From UBA8231 sp036011085 (GTDB taxonomy: Bacteria > Latescibacterota > UBA2968 > UBA8231), in assembly GCA_036011085.1 (NCBI GenBank), contig DASCMS010000033.1:10094-74093 (forward strand): a stretch of DNA of 64,000 nucleotides. The letters are read 5' to 3'. This document shows positions 42,823-52,100 of this stretch, piece by piece. Numbering within the stretch: position 1 is the first letter of the stretch; the number at the start of each line of letters is the position of its first letter. The notes beneath the pieces are model-generated. The model was given only the letters and a program-made list of their open reading frames with translations. It was not told where the DNA came from and did not search any database. The position numbers were made by a program, and so were the translations under genes.

Positions 42823-43397
42823 AGGTAGAGTCCTTGCTGAGCCACGTACCGTTCCACCGCTTCGGGAACCAGACAGCGGATGGACAGGCCCCGTTGCAGG
42901 CGTTGGCGGATATCGGTGGAGGAGATATCGTACGTGGGTGTCGACAGGTGCCGGATGCGGTCGACGAAGGTCAGGTCGTCCGGTCCCGCCGATTCGACGC
43001 GCGTGCCGGAGACGACGGTGGCCAGCTCGAGGATCCCCTCAGGGTCGTGCCAGGAGGACAGATCGGCGACGTTGTCCGCGCCGATGATCAGGTACAGGTC
43101 GCTGTCGGTATGTTCGGCGCGCAGCTGGCGCAGGGTGTCGACGGAGTACGATGGTCCGCTGCGGTCGAGTTCGATGCCGCAGACCTCGAAATTCGACATC
43201 CCGTCGACGGCGAGACGGACCATTTCCAGGCGATCGATGGCGCCCGCCACGTGGTCGTCCTTGTGCGGCGGATCGGCGGCAGGGACGAAGAGGACACGGT
43301 CCAGGGGCAAACCCTCGAGCACGGCTCGGGCCAGCAGCAGATGCCCGTTGTGTACCGGGTCAAAGGTGCCACCGAGAATGCCGAGACGCTCGGTCAC
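42819..43397 (-). CDS. nadD: Nicotinate-nucleotide adenylyltransferase
   Basis: 192 residues from GTG 43397 (VTERLGILGGTFDPVHNGH), preceded by GGAGG at very short spacing; the frame is open further upstream but conserved sequence begins here. NAD synthesis: NaMN + ATP to NaAD. Motifs: GGTFDPVHNGHLLLA (T/HXGH nucleotidyltransferase), FVPAADPPHKDD, YLIIGADNVADLSSWHD and the terminal ISSTDIRQRLQRG. It follows the bamD-like gene by 10 bp and overlaps thrC, so it sits in the middle of a minus-strand operon. Confidence 0.93.
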   Translation of the reverse strand: MTERLGILGGTFDPVHNGHLLLARAVLEGLPLDRVLFVPAADPPHKDDHVAGAIDRLEMVRLAVDGMSNFEVCGIELDRSGPSYSVDTLRQLRAEHTDSDLYLIIGADNVADLSSWHDPEGILELATVVSGTRVESAGPDDLTFVDRIRHLSTPTYDISSTDIRQRLQRGLSIRCLVPEAVERYVAQQGLYL

Positions 43398-43407
43398 GTC
43401 CTCCCCC

Positions 43408-44151
43408 TCACTCCAGGTCGAGCTCGGCGACCCACTGTCTGACGTCATCGAGGAGCTTCTCCTCCTCAGCGCCCTGCAGGACTTCCTGCCAGTGACCCCG
43501 CGCCTCGTCGATCTCGCCCTCGACGCGGGCAATGTCGCCCAGCTGGGCCAGGCCGTGCCAGTACCAGGACGTGAGTGGATAGGCGGCCAGCAACTGTTCG
43601 TAGGCCATTCGCGCCGCGCGCAGGTGGCCCTGGCGGTGGTAGAGGCGCGAGGCCAGGAACTGCTTCTTGGCCAGCCGCGAGCGCAACTCGCCGATACGGG
43701 TCCGGGCGTCGACGACCAGTGGACTGTCGACGTTGTCCTCGATGAAGCGTCGGTACGCGTTCAGCGCTTCGTACGTCTCGCTCTGATCGAGCTCGGCGCG
43801 GCGGCTCTGCTCCAGGTACGACTCACCGATCTTGTACTGGGCATCGTCACGCCACTGACTCGACGGGTAGGTGTCGACGACGCGCTCGTACTCGAAAGCG
43901 GCGCTGACGAATTCTTCCATGCCGAAGTAGGATTCGGCCAGGTAGTACTGAGCTTCGGCGACGCGGGCATGACCGGGAAAATTGCTGACGATCCGCTGGA
44001 AGCTCTCCACCGCCTCGAGAAAACGACGCCGCTCGAAGTCGCGGCCACCCTCTTCGAAGTAGTAGTCGGCGCCCCTGAGCTCGGGCGGCCCTTTGCTGGC
44101 ACAACCGGAGAGCAGGAGTACGGTCAGGAGTAGGTGTCTGGGTTTCATCAT
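43408..44151 (-). CDS. BamD-like outer-membrane TPR lipoprotein
   Basis: 247 residues from ATG 44151 (ATGA overlap with the preceding stop). The signal peptide ends at LLLSGC, a lipobox. TPR repeats: FLEAVESFQRIVSNFPGHARVAEAQYYLAESYFG and EFVSAAFEYERVVDTYPSSQWRDDAQYKIGESY are shown only by their first residues at about 35 and 72. The sequence pattern A.Y.lge.Yf..e....A..ey.r.v..yP matches BamD (YfiO), the essential subunit of the beta-barrel assembly machine. A C-terminal helical part continues to residue 247. Genes on both sides encode envelope proteins, which fits. Whether it is the genome's only BamD is unknown. Confidence 0.8.
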   Translation of the reverse strand: MMKPRHLLLTVLLLSGCASKGPPELRGADYYFEEGGRDFERRRFLEAVESFQRIVSNFPGHARVAEAQYYLAESYFGMEEFVSAAFEYERVVDTYPSSQWRDDAQYKIGESYLEQSRRAELDQSETYEALNAYRRFIEDNVDSPLVVDARTRIGELRSRLAKKQFLASRLYHRQGHLRAARMAYEQLLAAYPLTSWYWHGLAQLGDIARVEGEIDEARGHWQEVLQGAEEEKLLDDVRQWVAELDLE

Positions 44152-44747
44152 CGATTCGAGAAGAAGAGGTAGACGAGGCTGCCGAGGACAGTCGTGATGA
44201 TCACGGGCTCGACGAACTTGCCCCAGGTGCGCTGTTCGAGATCGGTCTTGGCGAAACCGAACCGGGAGTGTTGCAGGGCGTCGATCTGGCCCTTCGGGAC
44301 ACGGTCCTGATGTTCGGCGTGACCGTCGCCCGACCACACCAGTTCGCCCCCCTGGTGGAGTTCGAGGCGTACCACGACACGACAGCGCCGCGTCACCGAT
44401 CCTCCGAGCAGGCCCGACTGTCCGGTGATGCCGAGATCGACGACACGCCATGACAGCTGTGTCGCCGCACTCTCATCGAGGCTGACCTCCAGGCCACGGG
44501 ACAACAGGTCCTGCGCCAGGATGTGCTCGAAGAGCCAGTTGGCGGTATGACTCGAAGCCGATGTGAGGCCGATGGGGCCGGAGGACTCGCCAGCGGCTTC
44601 CGCCGGCAGTTGCATCTCACCGATCGCATCGACCACAGCCTGCTGCGCCGTCTGCGTCACCAGATCGAGGTTGCTGGCTTCGAGAGCGACGGCCGGAAGC
44701 GCCGACGACAGGCACAGGAGAAGGGAAACAACGGCGGCTCCCCTCAT
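44148..44747 (-). CDS. Exported protein with C-terminal membrane anchor, unknown function
   Basis: 199 residues from ATG 44747 (GGAGGGCGGGTGAA directly upstream; one base after the preceding stop). Signal peptide VVSLLLCLSSALPAVA. The domain between carries LSWRVVDLGITGQSGLLGG and CRVVVRLELHQGGELVWSGDGHAEHQD, a pattern of strands resembling curli-secretion CsgG-like or LpoB-like proteins. The C-terminus has a hydrophobic segment (VEPVIITTVLGSLVYLFF) that could hold it in the membrane. It lies between cpoB- and bamD-like genes with overlapping or adjoining ends, so a role in envelope assembly is plausible. Family not identified. Confidence 0.6.
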   Translation of the reverse strand: MRGAAVVSLLLCLSSALPAVALEASNLDLVTQTAQQAVVDAIGEMQLPAEAAGESSGPIGLTSASSHTANWLFEHILAQDLLSRGLEVSLDESAATQLSWRVVDLGITGQSGLLGGSVTRRCRVVVRLELHQGGELVWSGDGHAEHQDRVPKGQIDALQHSRFGFAKTDLEQRTWGKFVEPVIITTVLGSLVYLFFSNR

Positions 44748-44748
44748 T

Positions 44749-45426
44749 TCACCCGCCCTCCACATAGCGCAACTCCTTGCGGGCGGCGGGCACGTACTCG
44801 CTGTCGGGGTGTTCGCCGATGAGCCGCCGGAAGGCCGTCACGGCCTGATCCTTCTCCCCGAGGGCAAGGTAGGTACGGGCGATCATCAGCTGGGCGTCGT
44901 CCTCTTTTTCGGTCGCCTCGAAGGACAGGACCTTGGTGAAGGCGGCCAGCGCCTGGCGGTAGCGGCCAAGACCATAGTACGACTCTCCGATCCAGTACTG
45001 GGCGTTGTCACTCAGAGAGTGAGAGGGAGACCGTTCGACGATGTCGGCGAAGGCGGCCAGCGCCGCCTCGTAGTCGCGTTCCTGGTGCAGGGCATAGGCG
45101 GCGCTGTACGCCGAGGCCACATCGGCAGTTCCGGTGGCCGGCAGACGACCCAGTCCGTCGATCCGTTCCCCGGCTTCGGCGACCCTGGCCTGCAGGATGG
45201 CGACACTCTCCTCCACACGCCGCAGTCGCTCCGCCTGGGCCTTCTCGCGGTCGTAGGCGGCGTCGAGGGAGCGCTCGAGGGCGGTCACGTGGTCACGCAG
45301 GTCGGCATCCGACGCATCGAGCCGGTCAACGAGGTCTTTTCTGCCTGAGGTACAGCCCAACACAGCCGTCGACAGGACGGCCAGGGCCAGCAGGGCAGCG
45401 GATATGATCGGTCGAGGAATTCGCAT
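44749..45426 (-). CDS. CpoB/YbgF-like periplasmic TPR lipoprotein
   Basis: 225 residues from ATG 45426; the AGGAGG at 45443-45448 is 16 nt away, or 1 nt from an in-frame TTG at 45441, so the start is uncertain. Signal peptide with lipobox VLSTAVLGC. An N-terminal coiled coil (DLVDRLDASDADLRDHVTAL to about residue 90) precedes three TPR units (YEAALAAFADIVERSP, YRQALAAFTKVLSFE, KDQAVTAFRRLIGEHP). Coiled coil followed by TPRs is the CpoB/YbgF architecture that coordinates outer-membrane constriction with peptidoglycan synthesis alongside Tol-Pal. First gene of the operon leading to thrC. Confidence 0.78.
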   Translation of the reverse strand: MRIPRPIISAALLALAVLSTAVLGCTSGRKDLVDRLDASDADLRDHVTALERSLDAAYDREKAQAERLRRVEESVAILQARVAEAGERIDGLGRLPATGTADVASAYSAAYALHQERDYEAALAAFADIVERSPSHSLSDNAQYWIGESYYGLGRYRQALAAFTKVLSFEATEKEDDAQLMIARTYLALGEKDQAVTAFRRLIGEHPDSEYVPAARKELRYVEGG

Positions 45427-45483
45427 CTCAGGGTAGCACAAACCTCCTAAGATGCGACCGAAAGCGGGACGGGTCCAATCGGA

Positions 45484-48264
45484 CTACTTGCTCTGCGCCC
45501 GGAAAACCAGATCCGTCGGCGGGTTTTCGGTGTAGTCCTCACAGCGATCGGCGTATAGAGCGGCGGGGCCGTCGGTGGCGTCGACGCTGACGGCCTGCTC
45601 GAACAGCGCCTTGGCCCTGGCAAACTCGAACTGATCGTAGAGCTCCAGGCCCTGGTTGTAGAGGTCGAGGACATCCATCTTGAGCTGGGGCAGGTCACCC
45701 TTGCGATCGAGGATCTCGTACGCGGTAACCGAATCCTCCTTGCCGACGACCTGGATGATGTCGAGACGCCGGGCCTCGACCTTGTCCGCTACGGCTTCGT
45801 AGATGGCCTCGTTTACCATGATTCCCGTACCGTAGATCTTCTGGCCACTCTCGAAGCGCGCGGCCAGATTGACGGTGTCGCCCATCATCGTGTAGTCGGT
45901 GCGCGACAGGGAGCCCATGTTGCCCACCACCATCGGTCCGGCGGTGAGCCCCATGCGTACGTGGGCGAAAATACGGCCCTGATCTTCCCAACGCTCCCGC
46001 AGCTGCTGCAGCGCTGGCGGCAGGGATTTGTCCTGATTCCAGCGATCGCGCATCTCGACCAGTCGCCGCTGTTGATCGACACAGGCCATGCACCCTCGTT
46101 CGGCATGGTCCTCGTAGTAGACCGGGGCGCCGTAGAAGGCGAGGATGGCGTCGCCTTCGAACTTGTCGATGGTGCCGCCGTAGTCCTCGACGATGGCGCA
46201 CATCTCCTGCAGGTACTCGTTGATGAACGTCACCAGTTCGACGGGCGTGAGACATTCAGAGATCGTCGAGAAGCTGGCCACATCCGAGAAGAAAGCGGTC
46301 ATGACGCGTTCTTCCCCACCGAGCTGTTCGACCATGCCAGGATTGTTCATGATCTCGTTGACGACGGCCGGCGACAGGTAGTGACCGAAAGCCCCCTGGA
46401 CGAACTCCTTCTCCTTCTCCTTGATGACGTAGCCGTAGATGGTCAGCGCCAGATAACCGATGACGAGGGTCATCAGTGGTGCGACGATCTCGAGCCACAG
46501 TCCGGCGTGAGTGAAGGCGAAAAAGGCGACGGCGCCGTAGAGCCCCACGAGGCCGGCGATCAGAGCGGCTCCCGTGAGGACGCGCAGGCCGGGAATGACG
46601 AGGGACAGCAAAACACCGAGGGCGACGATGAGCAGGGCATCCGTCCACGGCGGCATACGCCGGATGAAGGCGTCCTGAAGGATCGTGTTGAGCACGTTCG
46701 GGTAGATGCCCACCATCGGGTAGTTGCCCTCGACGGGCGTCACACTGAGGTCGGTGGTACCCGGTGCGGTGAGACCATAGAACAGGACCTTGCCGGCCAC
46801 GTCGTCGGGCGTGACGGAGGCCGAGCGGCCCCGGCGCGACTGGTAGCGTTCATAGGGATAGAAGTAGAGGGGATGGGCGGCTGCTGGCAGGACTCCGTCT
46901 TCTAGAGAGGCACGCACGAAGTAGGCGCTCTGCTCGACGAGGACCGGGTCGTCGTCAGGCCGGGACGCCTGCAGTTCAGCTACGAGGATATCGCCATCAT
47001 TGTCGATCTGTGCCGCAATACTGAGAGTACGTTGTACCTGCTCAAAGAGCAGTATGTGGTGCTCGGGAGGCACGTCAACGCCACGTGACTTCCAGAAAGA
47101 CTGTGCAGTCAAGTTGGGATTCTGGGTCAACGCCGCCTCAACCCCACTGGCTTGCGCGAACAGACGCAGAACGGTCTGGAGCATGTCGCGATCGCGGTAG
47201 CCAGCCCGGATCAAGGAGCGCACAAGTTTGCGGGTGTCTCCCACCTGTGAATCCTCGGCGACAAGGCGTTTCATCTCGTCGAGCAAGGCCTGTTGTGCCT
47301 GTCTCCTGGCCGCCTGCCGCAGGGTCGCGTGCGGATAGTGATTGAAGGTGTCCTGCCAACGTCCGGACCAGTTGACATTCATGTTGCCGCTGGCGTCGAT
47401 CGGGATCTCGAGATCGCGTACACTACCGTCGGGCATTTGCGCCTGCGGCAGGCGTACATGGTGTCCGGGTTCGATCTCGATCGAGGTGATGGGGATCTCG
47501 AGTATGTCGCAGGCCATGGCCAGGGCCATGGAGGGGAAGACGACATCCTCGTACTGATAGACCAGGGGATACCGTCGACGCGCGCCATCGACGTCCGTCA
47601 CCGTCTGGGCGTAGGCGAAATTGCGGGCCTTTTCGCGCAGGGAGCGCAGGGGCGGGTCGAAGTCGACGCCCCGGGCCAGCGTGCTGCCATCGCCGTCGAT
47701 CAGGCGGGGAGAGCGCTCGCGGATCGTCTGCAGGGCAAGATCCTGGTCCGCGGTGCGTGGTTCGACGGGGCGCACGCTGTCGGGCACGACGACGGTCTGG
47801 GCCAGGTAGACATTGCCGGCCTCGGCGATCGCCTGTTGGAACATGGCGTCGAAGTCAGAGCGCTCGAGCAGCGCCTCGACGGACGCGGCGTCAATCTGCG
47901 CCAGTTCGCGAAGCTGATTCTCCGACACGAGATTCGTGGAGGGCTCGATAAAGAAGACATCGAACCCGACCAGTCGCGCACCGTAGTCGCTGAGGAGACG
48001 GACGACCTCGGTGTACTTGTCCCGGGTCCAGTCCTGGTAGCGCCCTTCCGCCTCGACACTCTGCAGATCGATATCGATGGTCCCCAGGTGGGGGCTCATC
48101 GCCGGCGGCCCGAAGGCCGAATTGCGCACGTTGAAGCGCCAGTCGTAGGTGACCAGTTCGGCGCGCTCGTAGATCTGTGTGAGGGAGAACAGGAAGACGA
48201 GCACGCCGACCAGCGGGCCCAGTGCGAGCTGAATGATCTGGTCCTGGTTTTTTCCGTCAGCCAT
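45484..48264 (-). CDS. CHASE2-domain class III adenylate/guanylate cyclase
   Basis: 926 residues from ATG 48264. N-terminal TM helix (LGPLVGVLVFLFSLTQIY), a large extracytoplasmic CHASE2 sensor (about 45-500), three more TM helices (about 530-600; LLIVALGVLLSLVIPGL, TGAALIAGLVGLYGAVAFF, IVAPLMTLVIGYLAL), then the catalytic domain. Cyclase features: first metal Asp in FFSDVASFS, second metal Asp and Lys in DKFEGDAILAFYGAP, DYTMMGDTVNLAARFE with the transition-state Asn and Arg. Wording favours ATP as substrate. A C-terminal tail has TPR-like residues (LYNQGLELYDQFEFARAKALFEQA). The start lies just downstream of a strong terminator with 18 bp in between. Signal unknown. Confidence 0.9.
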   Translation of the reverse strand: MADGKNQDQIIQLALGPLVGVLVFLFSLTQIYERAELVTYDWRFNVRNSAFGPPAMSPHLGTIDIDLQSVEAEGRYQDWTRDKYTEVVRLLSDYGARLVGFDVFFIEPSTNLVSENQLRELAQIDAASVEALLERSDFDAMFQQAIAEAGNVYLAQTVVVPDSVRPVEPRTADQDLALQTIRERSPRLIDGDGSTLARGVDFDPPLRSLREKARNFAYAQTVTDVDGARRRYPLVYQYEDVVFPSMALAMACDILEIPITSIEIEPGHHVRLPQAQMPDGSVRDLEIPIDASGNMNVNWSGRWQDTFNHYPHATLRQAARRQAQQALLDEMKRLVAEDSQVGDTRKLVRSLIRAGYRDRDMLQTVLRLFAQASGVEAALTQNPNLTAQSFWKSRGVDVPPEHHILLFEQVQRTLSIAAQIDNDGDILVAELQASRPDDDPVLVEQSAYFVRASLEDGVLPAAAHPLYFYPYERYQSRRGRSASVTPDDVAGKVLFYGLTAPGTTDLSVTPVEGNYPMVGIYPNVLNTILQDAFIRRMPPWTDALLIVALGVLLSLVIPGLRVLTGAALIAGLVGLYGAVAFFAFTHAGLWLEIVAPLMTLVIGYLALTIYGYVIKEKEKEFVQGAFGHYLSPAVVNEIMNNPGMVEQLGGEERVMTAFFSDVASFSTISECLTPVELVTFINEYLQEMCAIVEDYGGTIDKFEGDAILAFYGAPVYYEDHAERGCMACVDQQRRLVEMRDRWNQDKSLPPALQQLRERWEDQGRIFAHVRMGLTAGPMVVGNMGSLSRTDYTMMGDTVNLAARFESGQKIYGTGIMVNEAIYEAVADKVEARRLDIIQVVGKEDSVTAYEILDRKGDLPQLKMDVLDLYNQGLELYDQFEFARAKALFEQAVSVDATDGPAALYADRCEDYTENPPTDLVFRAQSK

Positions 48265-48282
48265 GGCAACGGCGAAAGCTAA

Positions 48283-48316
48283 GAAAAAAGGAGAGGTCGG
48301 GCTCGCCGACCTCTCC
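48283..48316 (-). terminator. Strong intrinsic terminator before the cyclase gene
   Basis: GGAGAGGTCGG and CCGACCTCTCC form a perfect 11-bp stem with a 5-nt loop (48290-48316), followed on the minus strand by TTTTTT (48284-48289). Terminates the TPR gene ending at 48367. The cyclase ATG is only 18 bp beyond the T-run. The rest of the 102-bp gap holds nothing else. Confidence 0.85.
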
Positions 48317-48366
48317 TTATTATATCACTCACGCCCGTCAGGGGGGTGGTGCCCCGATGCGGACCT

Positions 48367-48915
48367 TCAGCGTGACGCCATGCGCGTCAGGTCTTTCTGT
48401 GCCTTGGCGGCCCACGTCGACTGCGGGTGATCCTTGGACACGCGAGTGTAGTAATCGCGAGCCTCCGTGTTCTGGCCCAGTTTCTCATAACACTGGGCGA
48501 CGAAGTATTTCTGCATGGGAGCGTTGGCCGATTTCGGACCCTCGGCGATGGCCTTCGTCAGCGTCTCGATGGCTTTGTGCAGCTTGTCCTGGCTGGGGTA
48601 GCGCTTGGCGCCCTTGTAGTAGAGCTTGTCGAGGATGGCGTCCTCAGCCTCGGCACCACGTACACCGGCGACGGTGACCGTTTCCTGGAGCTTGTGTTCT
48701 TCGGTCTTGACCATGTCGTCGACCTGCGTCCAGATCGTATTCAGCCACTCCTCGTCGACTACATCGTCCACGTCTATCTCGGCCGAGTCACCGGCTTGGC
48801 CCTGCGTCTGAGCACTGGCCTGGGTACCGGTCTCCGCCGCGTCCTGCTGCCCCATCACCGGCACCGCTACCAGAGCCAGCAGCGCCAGGGCGAGTATCCA
48901 CTTCGGCGCTTTCAT
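48367..48915 (-). CDS. Exported TPR-type protein
   Basis: 182 residues from ATG 48915 (GGGAGAG 7 nt upstream). Signal peptide WILALALLALVAVPVMG, then a low-complexity Gln/Ala/Thr stretch (QDAAETGTQASAQTQGQAGD), an acidic segment (EIDVDDVVDEEW) and two TPR-like units: KLHKAIETLTKAIAEGPKSA and YFVAQCYEKLGQNTEARDYY followed by KDHPQSTWAAKAQ. Periplasmic protein interaction scaffold by analogy. Ends at a strong terminator. The 233-bp gap upstream contains a repeat element (49071-49152). Confidence 0.65.
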   Translation of the reverse strand: MKAPKWILALALLALVAVPVMGQQDAAETGTQASAQTQGQAGDSAEIDVDDVVDEEWLNTIWTQVDDMVKTEEHKLQETVTVAGVRGAEAEDAILDKLYYKGAKRYPSQDKLHKAIETLTKAIAEGPKSANAPMQKYFVAQCYEKLGQNTEARDYYTRVSKDHPQSTWAAKAQKDLTRMASR

Positions 48916-49070
48916 GCGAGCTCTCCCTGTTCGTGTCCAATGCAGGCTGTCAGCGCGGGTCTGCGCTGCAGTCCATGTCTCACTCCAATAAGATCGACCG
49001 GATCCGACCGATCCGCCATGATCTGTATCACACATGAAGATGGTCAGCGCGTCGCCTCTCATCTTCTTCA

Positions 49071-49152
49071 GACGCGGCCCTGCCGCGCCGGGTTCCTGAC
49101 CAGCAAGCTGGTTTCGAGCAACAAGTTGCTTTCGAGCAGCAAGCTGCTCTAC
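49071..49152. repeat. Three tandem 18-bp hairpin units plus a GC-rich hairpin
   Basis: Units 49099-49116, 49117-49134 and 49135-49152 have arms ACCAGC/GCTGGT, AGCAAC/GTTGCT and AGCAGC/GCTGCT, each around AA and separated by TTCG. A fourth, different hairpin CGCGGC-CCT-GCCGCG lies beside them (49073-49087). The arms differ but remain complementary. The last unit includes the stop codon (49149-49151) of the large minus-strand gene. Also a looser GAAGATG/CATCTTC pair lies at about 49036-49068. Confidence 0.65.
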
Positions 49153-52100
49153 TCCTCTTCGAGGAAGTCGAGGTATCCCTGGTACGACGGCTCCATGTCT
49201 ACCAGCTGCCGGTAGATGACGGCCGCCTCGTGGCGTCGTCCCTGCAGGTGACGGACGATGGCCATGTTCAGCCGGATGCCGGCGTCCGTGGGTGTCAGCT
49301 CCTCGGCACGCTCAAACATCGTGAAGGCCTCATCGTAGTCTCCCAGGTGGGTGAGCACGACGCCGCGGGCGTTGAGGCCTGCAGCCTGCCGCGGATCGGC
49401 GGCCAGGGCATCGTCCAGCCGCGCCAGCGCCTTGTCCCACTGCTGTTGCTGCATGTACCCGGTGGCGATCCGGTAGCTCTCATCCGCTGTCTCGGTGGCG
49501 GCGAGGAAATCGTAGAGACCGGAATAGCTGTCGTCCTCGGCGACCACCTGGCGATAGAGCACATCGGCCCGATCATAGTTGCCCAGCAGGTGGTGGGCCA
49601 GGGCCACGTTCAGCCGGTAGCCCATCTGGTCGGAACCCAGCTGTACGGCACTCTCAAAGGCCTGCAGCGCATCTTCAGCCCGCCCCTGGCGGGCCAGCAC
49701 GACACCCCGGGCGTTGTGGGCGTCGGCATAGCCGGCATCCGCCTCGATGGCCAGGTCGAACTGTTCGAGGGCCTGATCCAGCCGCAACTGCCTCAGGTAA
49801 CTGACGCCGATCTCGTGATACTGCTCGGCGTCACCCACCGACGAGAGGAAGTCGAACAGCTCACCGTACCCCTCATCGAGAGACACGACCTGTTCGAAGT
49901 ATTCGTCGGCCTGCTCGCGTTCACCGTTGAGGTAATAGGTGAGGGCGATGTTCATGCGCACGCCATTGTCGTCGCTGACGGCCAGAGAACGGCGGTAATA
50001 GTCGAGGGCCTCGTCGTAGGCGCCCAGGCGGGTGGCGATGACGCCCTGGGCGTTGAGTGCGTCGGCGTGGCTGGTGCGCATGCCGAGGGCCCGGTCGAAC
50101 ATGCCCGCTGCCTTCTCCAGGTGGTTGGCACGCAGGTAGGCGACACCGGCGTCATAGGCGCCGTCCGGCGTGTCGAGGGAGGTGACCGAACCCAGGGCGA
50201 TCTCATCGGTGCGCCGGTCGAAGAACTCGAGGTCTCGCGACAGCAGGCTGTCCACCCTGTCCGTTGTCGGCAGCACGATGTCCTGAGCCGGCAGGACGGG
50301 GGCCTTGTACGTCTGCATCCACTTCTGGACGTAGACCTCGTCGACAAGGTCACGTGGCTTGAGCCGCTTGTACTCGCCGACTCCCTGGCGCCAGGCATCG
50401 GCGAAGGTGAAGCCGTACATCGTGGTTTCCACCGGAATCCAGACCCGCCCCTGCCACTCGACGTACTCGGCTGGGGAGCTGAAATGGTCCTCGGCGCGGT
50501 CGAGCGGTATGCCCGAGTCGAACATGAGGTAGATGTGTCCAGCCCCCGGGTCGTTGGCCTCGAGGAATGCGGTGTCGATGCTGAGGTTTTCCAGCAGTGA
50601 CGCATAGAGTACGGTCAGATCGTCACAGTCACCGATCTTGACGTCCACGTCCTCGGGCTTGGCCAGCAGTTCGCTGGGATACTGCACGGTGTCGAAGATC
50701 GTCTTGTCGTCGGAGATGCTGGCAAACGGGGTTTTCTGGTCGGCCTGGTAGCTGAGGCGGTACATGCCCAGAGCGTCATAGAGTACGGCCGCCTTGCCCA
50801 TGTTCGAGTTGTTGAACTTGCGGGACAGCACGTCGTCGTACCGCTGGACGAGACCGCGAGCCAGACCTGCCACGGCCAGATCCGAGGGCGTGACAAAGGC
50901 GGCGGCCATGCCCTCCACATTCCAGCTGAGCTTACCTTTGCCGGCCACATAAACCCGTTCCAGCTGCTTTTCGACCTTCTGTTCCCGCCGGTCACGCGAG
51001 TAGGAGACGGAGACAACGGGTGTGACGAAGTGGTCGTAGTAGGCATCAGCCTCGTTGAACAGGTCGGAGTCGAAAGTCACCGAGAAGGCGTATTTCTCGG
51101 AGCTCTGCGCCGGCAGGATGATGGTCTCGGTGTGGGGAACACTCATCACGCGCGGCAGGAACAGACCGACGGTGGCCTCGATGGGCTGGGCCGCCGAATT
51201 CGTCAGCACCACATCGAAGAACTCACTCTCCTGGTAGTGCGGGTAGAGGGAGCGAAACACCGGGCTCGGCCGCACGGTGGCATCCTTGATGGTGATGACC
51301 CGTGGATTGTAGGCCAGCGACACCGACGTGTAGTGTGTGGCGTCGAGCACCGGGTGGCGCTCGTAGGCATAGTCGATGCGGGCGAAGCGGTATTTGACTC
51401 CCAGTCCGAAGCTGGTCGTGGTGGCGTCACCGCCGCTGTCGGGGCTGTCGAGCTCGGAGCGCAAACCGGCACGGAGGGCCAGCAGGCCCTGCACCCAGTA
51501 TTCGGCGCCCAGGCGCACGTGGTCGTCGACATCGCTGGCCACTGTGAGACCTTCGATCGGCTTCCAGGCCAGCCCGGCCCGCCAGCGGCTGTCGTGAATC
51601 GTCTCGTTGAGGCCGCTGTCGTGCTCGACAGAGGTGCCGCCCACGTCCTGCACGGCGAAACCGAAGCGCAGACCGTGGGGCAGGGGGTAGAGCAGGCCCA
51701 CGTCGAAGCCCACGCCCGTGGCGGACATGACGGAGCGGCCATCGAGTTCGGCGTCCTGGGCCAGCCACTTGGCGGCGAGACCGACAGAAGCGTTGCCGAT
51801 CAGCGGCTGCAGACGGGAGATGCCGTTGCGATAGCCGTAGGCCAGGCTGATCATGTTGTGTGACGACTGCAGACCCAATCCGCCGGCAACGTCATCAAAG
51901 CCGCGGTGGAACCAGTCGAGCCCCAGGGCGTGGCGCTCGGTGAGGGGCAGCACGTAGGCCAGATACGACTCGTCCAGCCCCAGGCCGTAGCGGTCGGCGT
52001 AGGCCCCGGTGATCTCCTGCCGCTGCAGAGTGGCGATGGCCGCCGGATTCCAGCGCACAGCGGCAGCGTCTGAGGCAACAGCGGAGAAGGCCCCACCCAT

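Noticed and set aside
49099..49152. CRISPR array
   Set aside because: Units abut without spacers and are each self-complementary; no cas genes. It is a hairpin repeat, not CRISPR.
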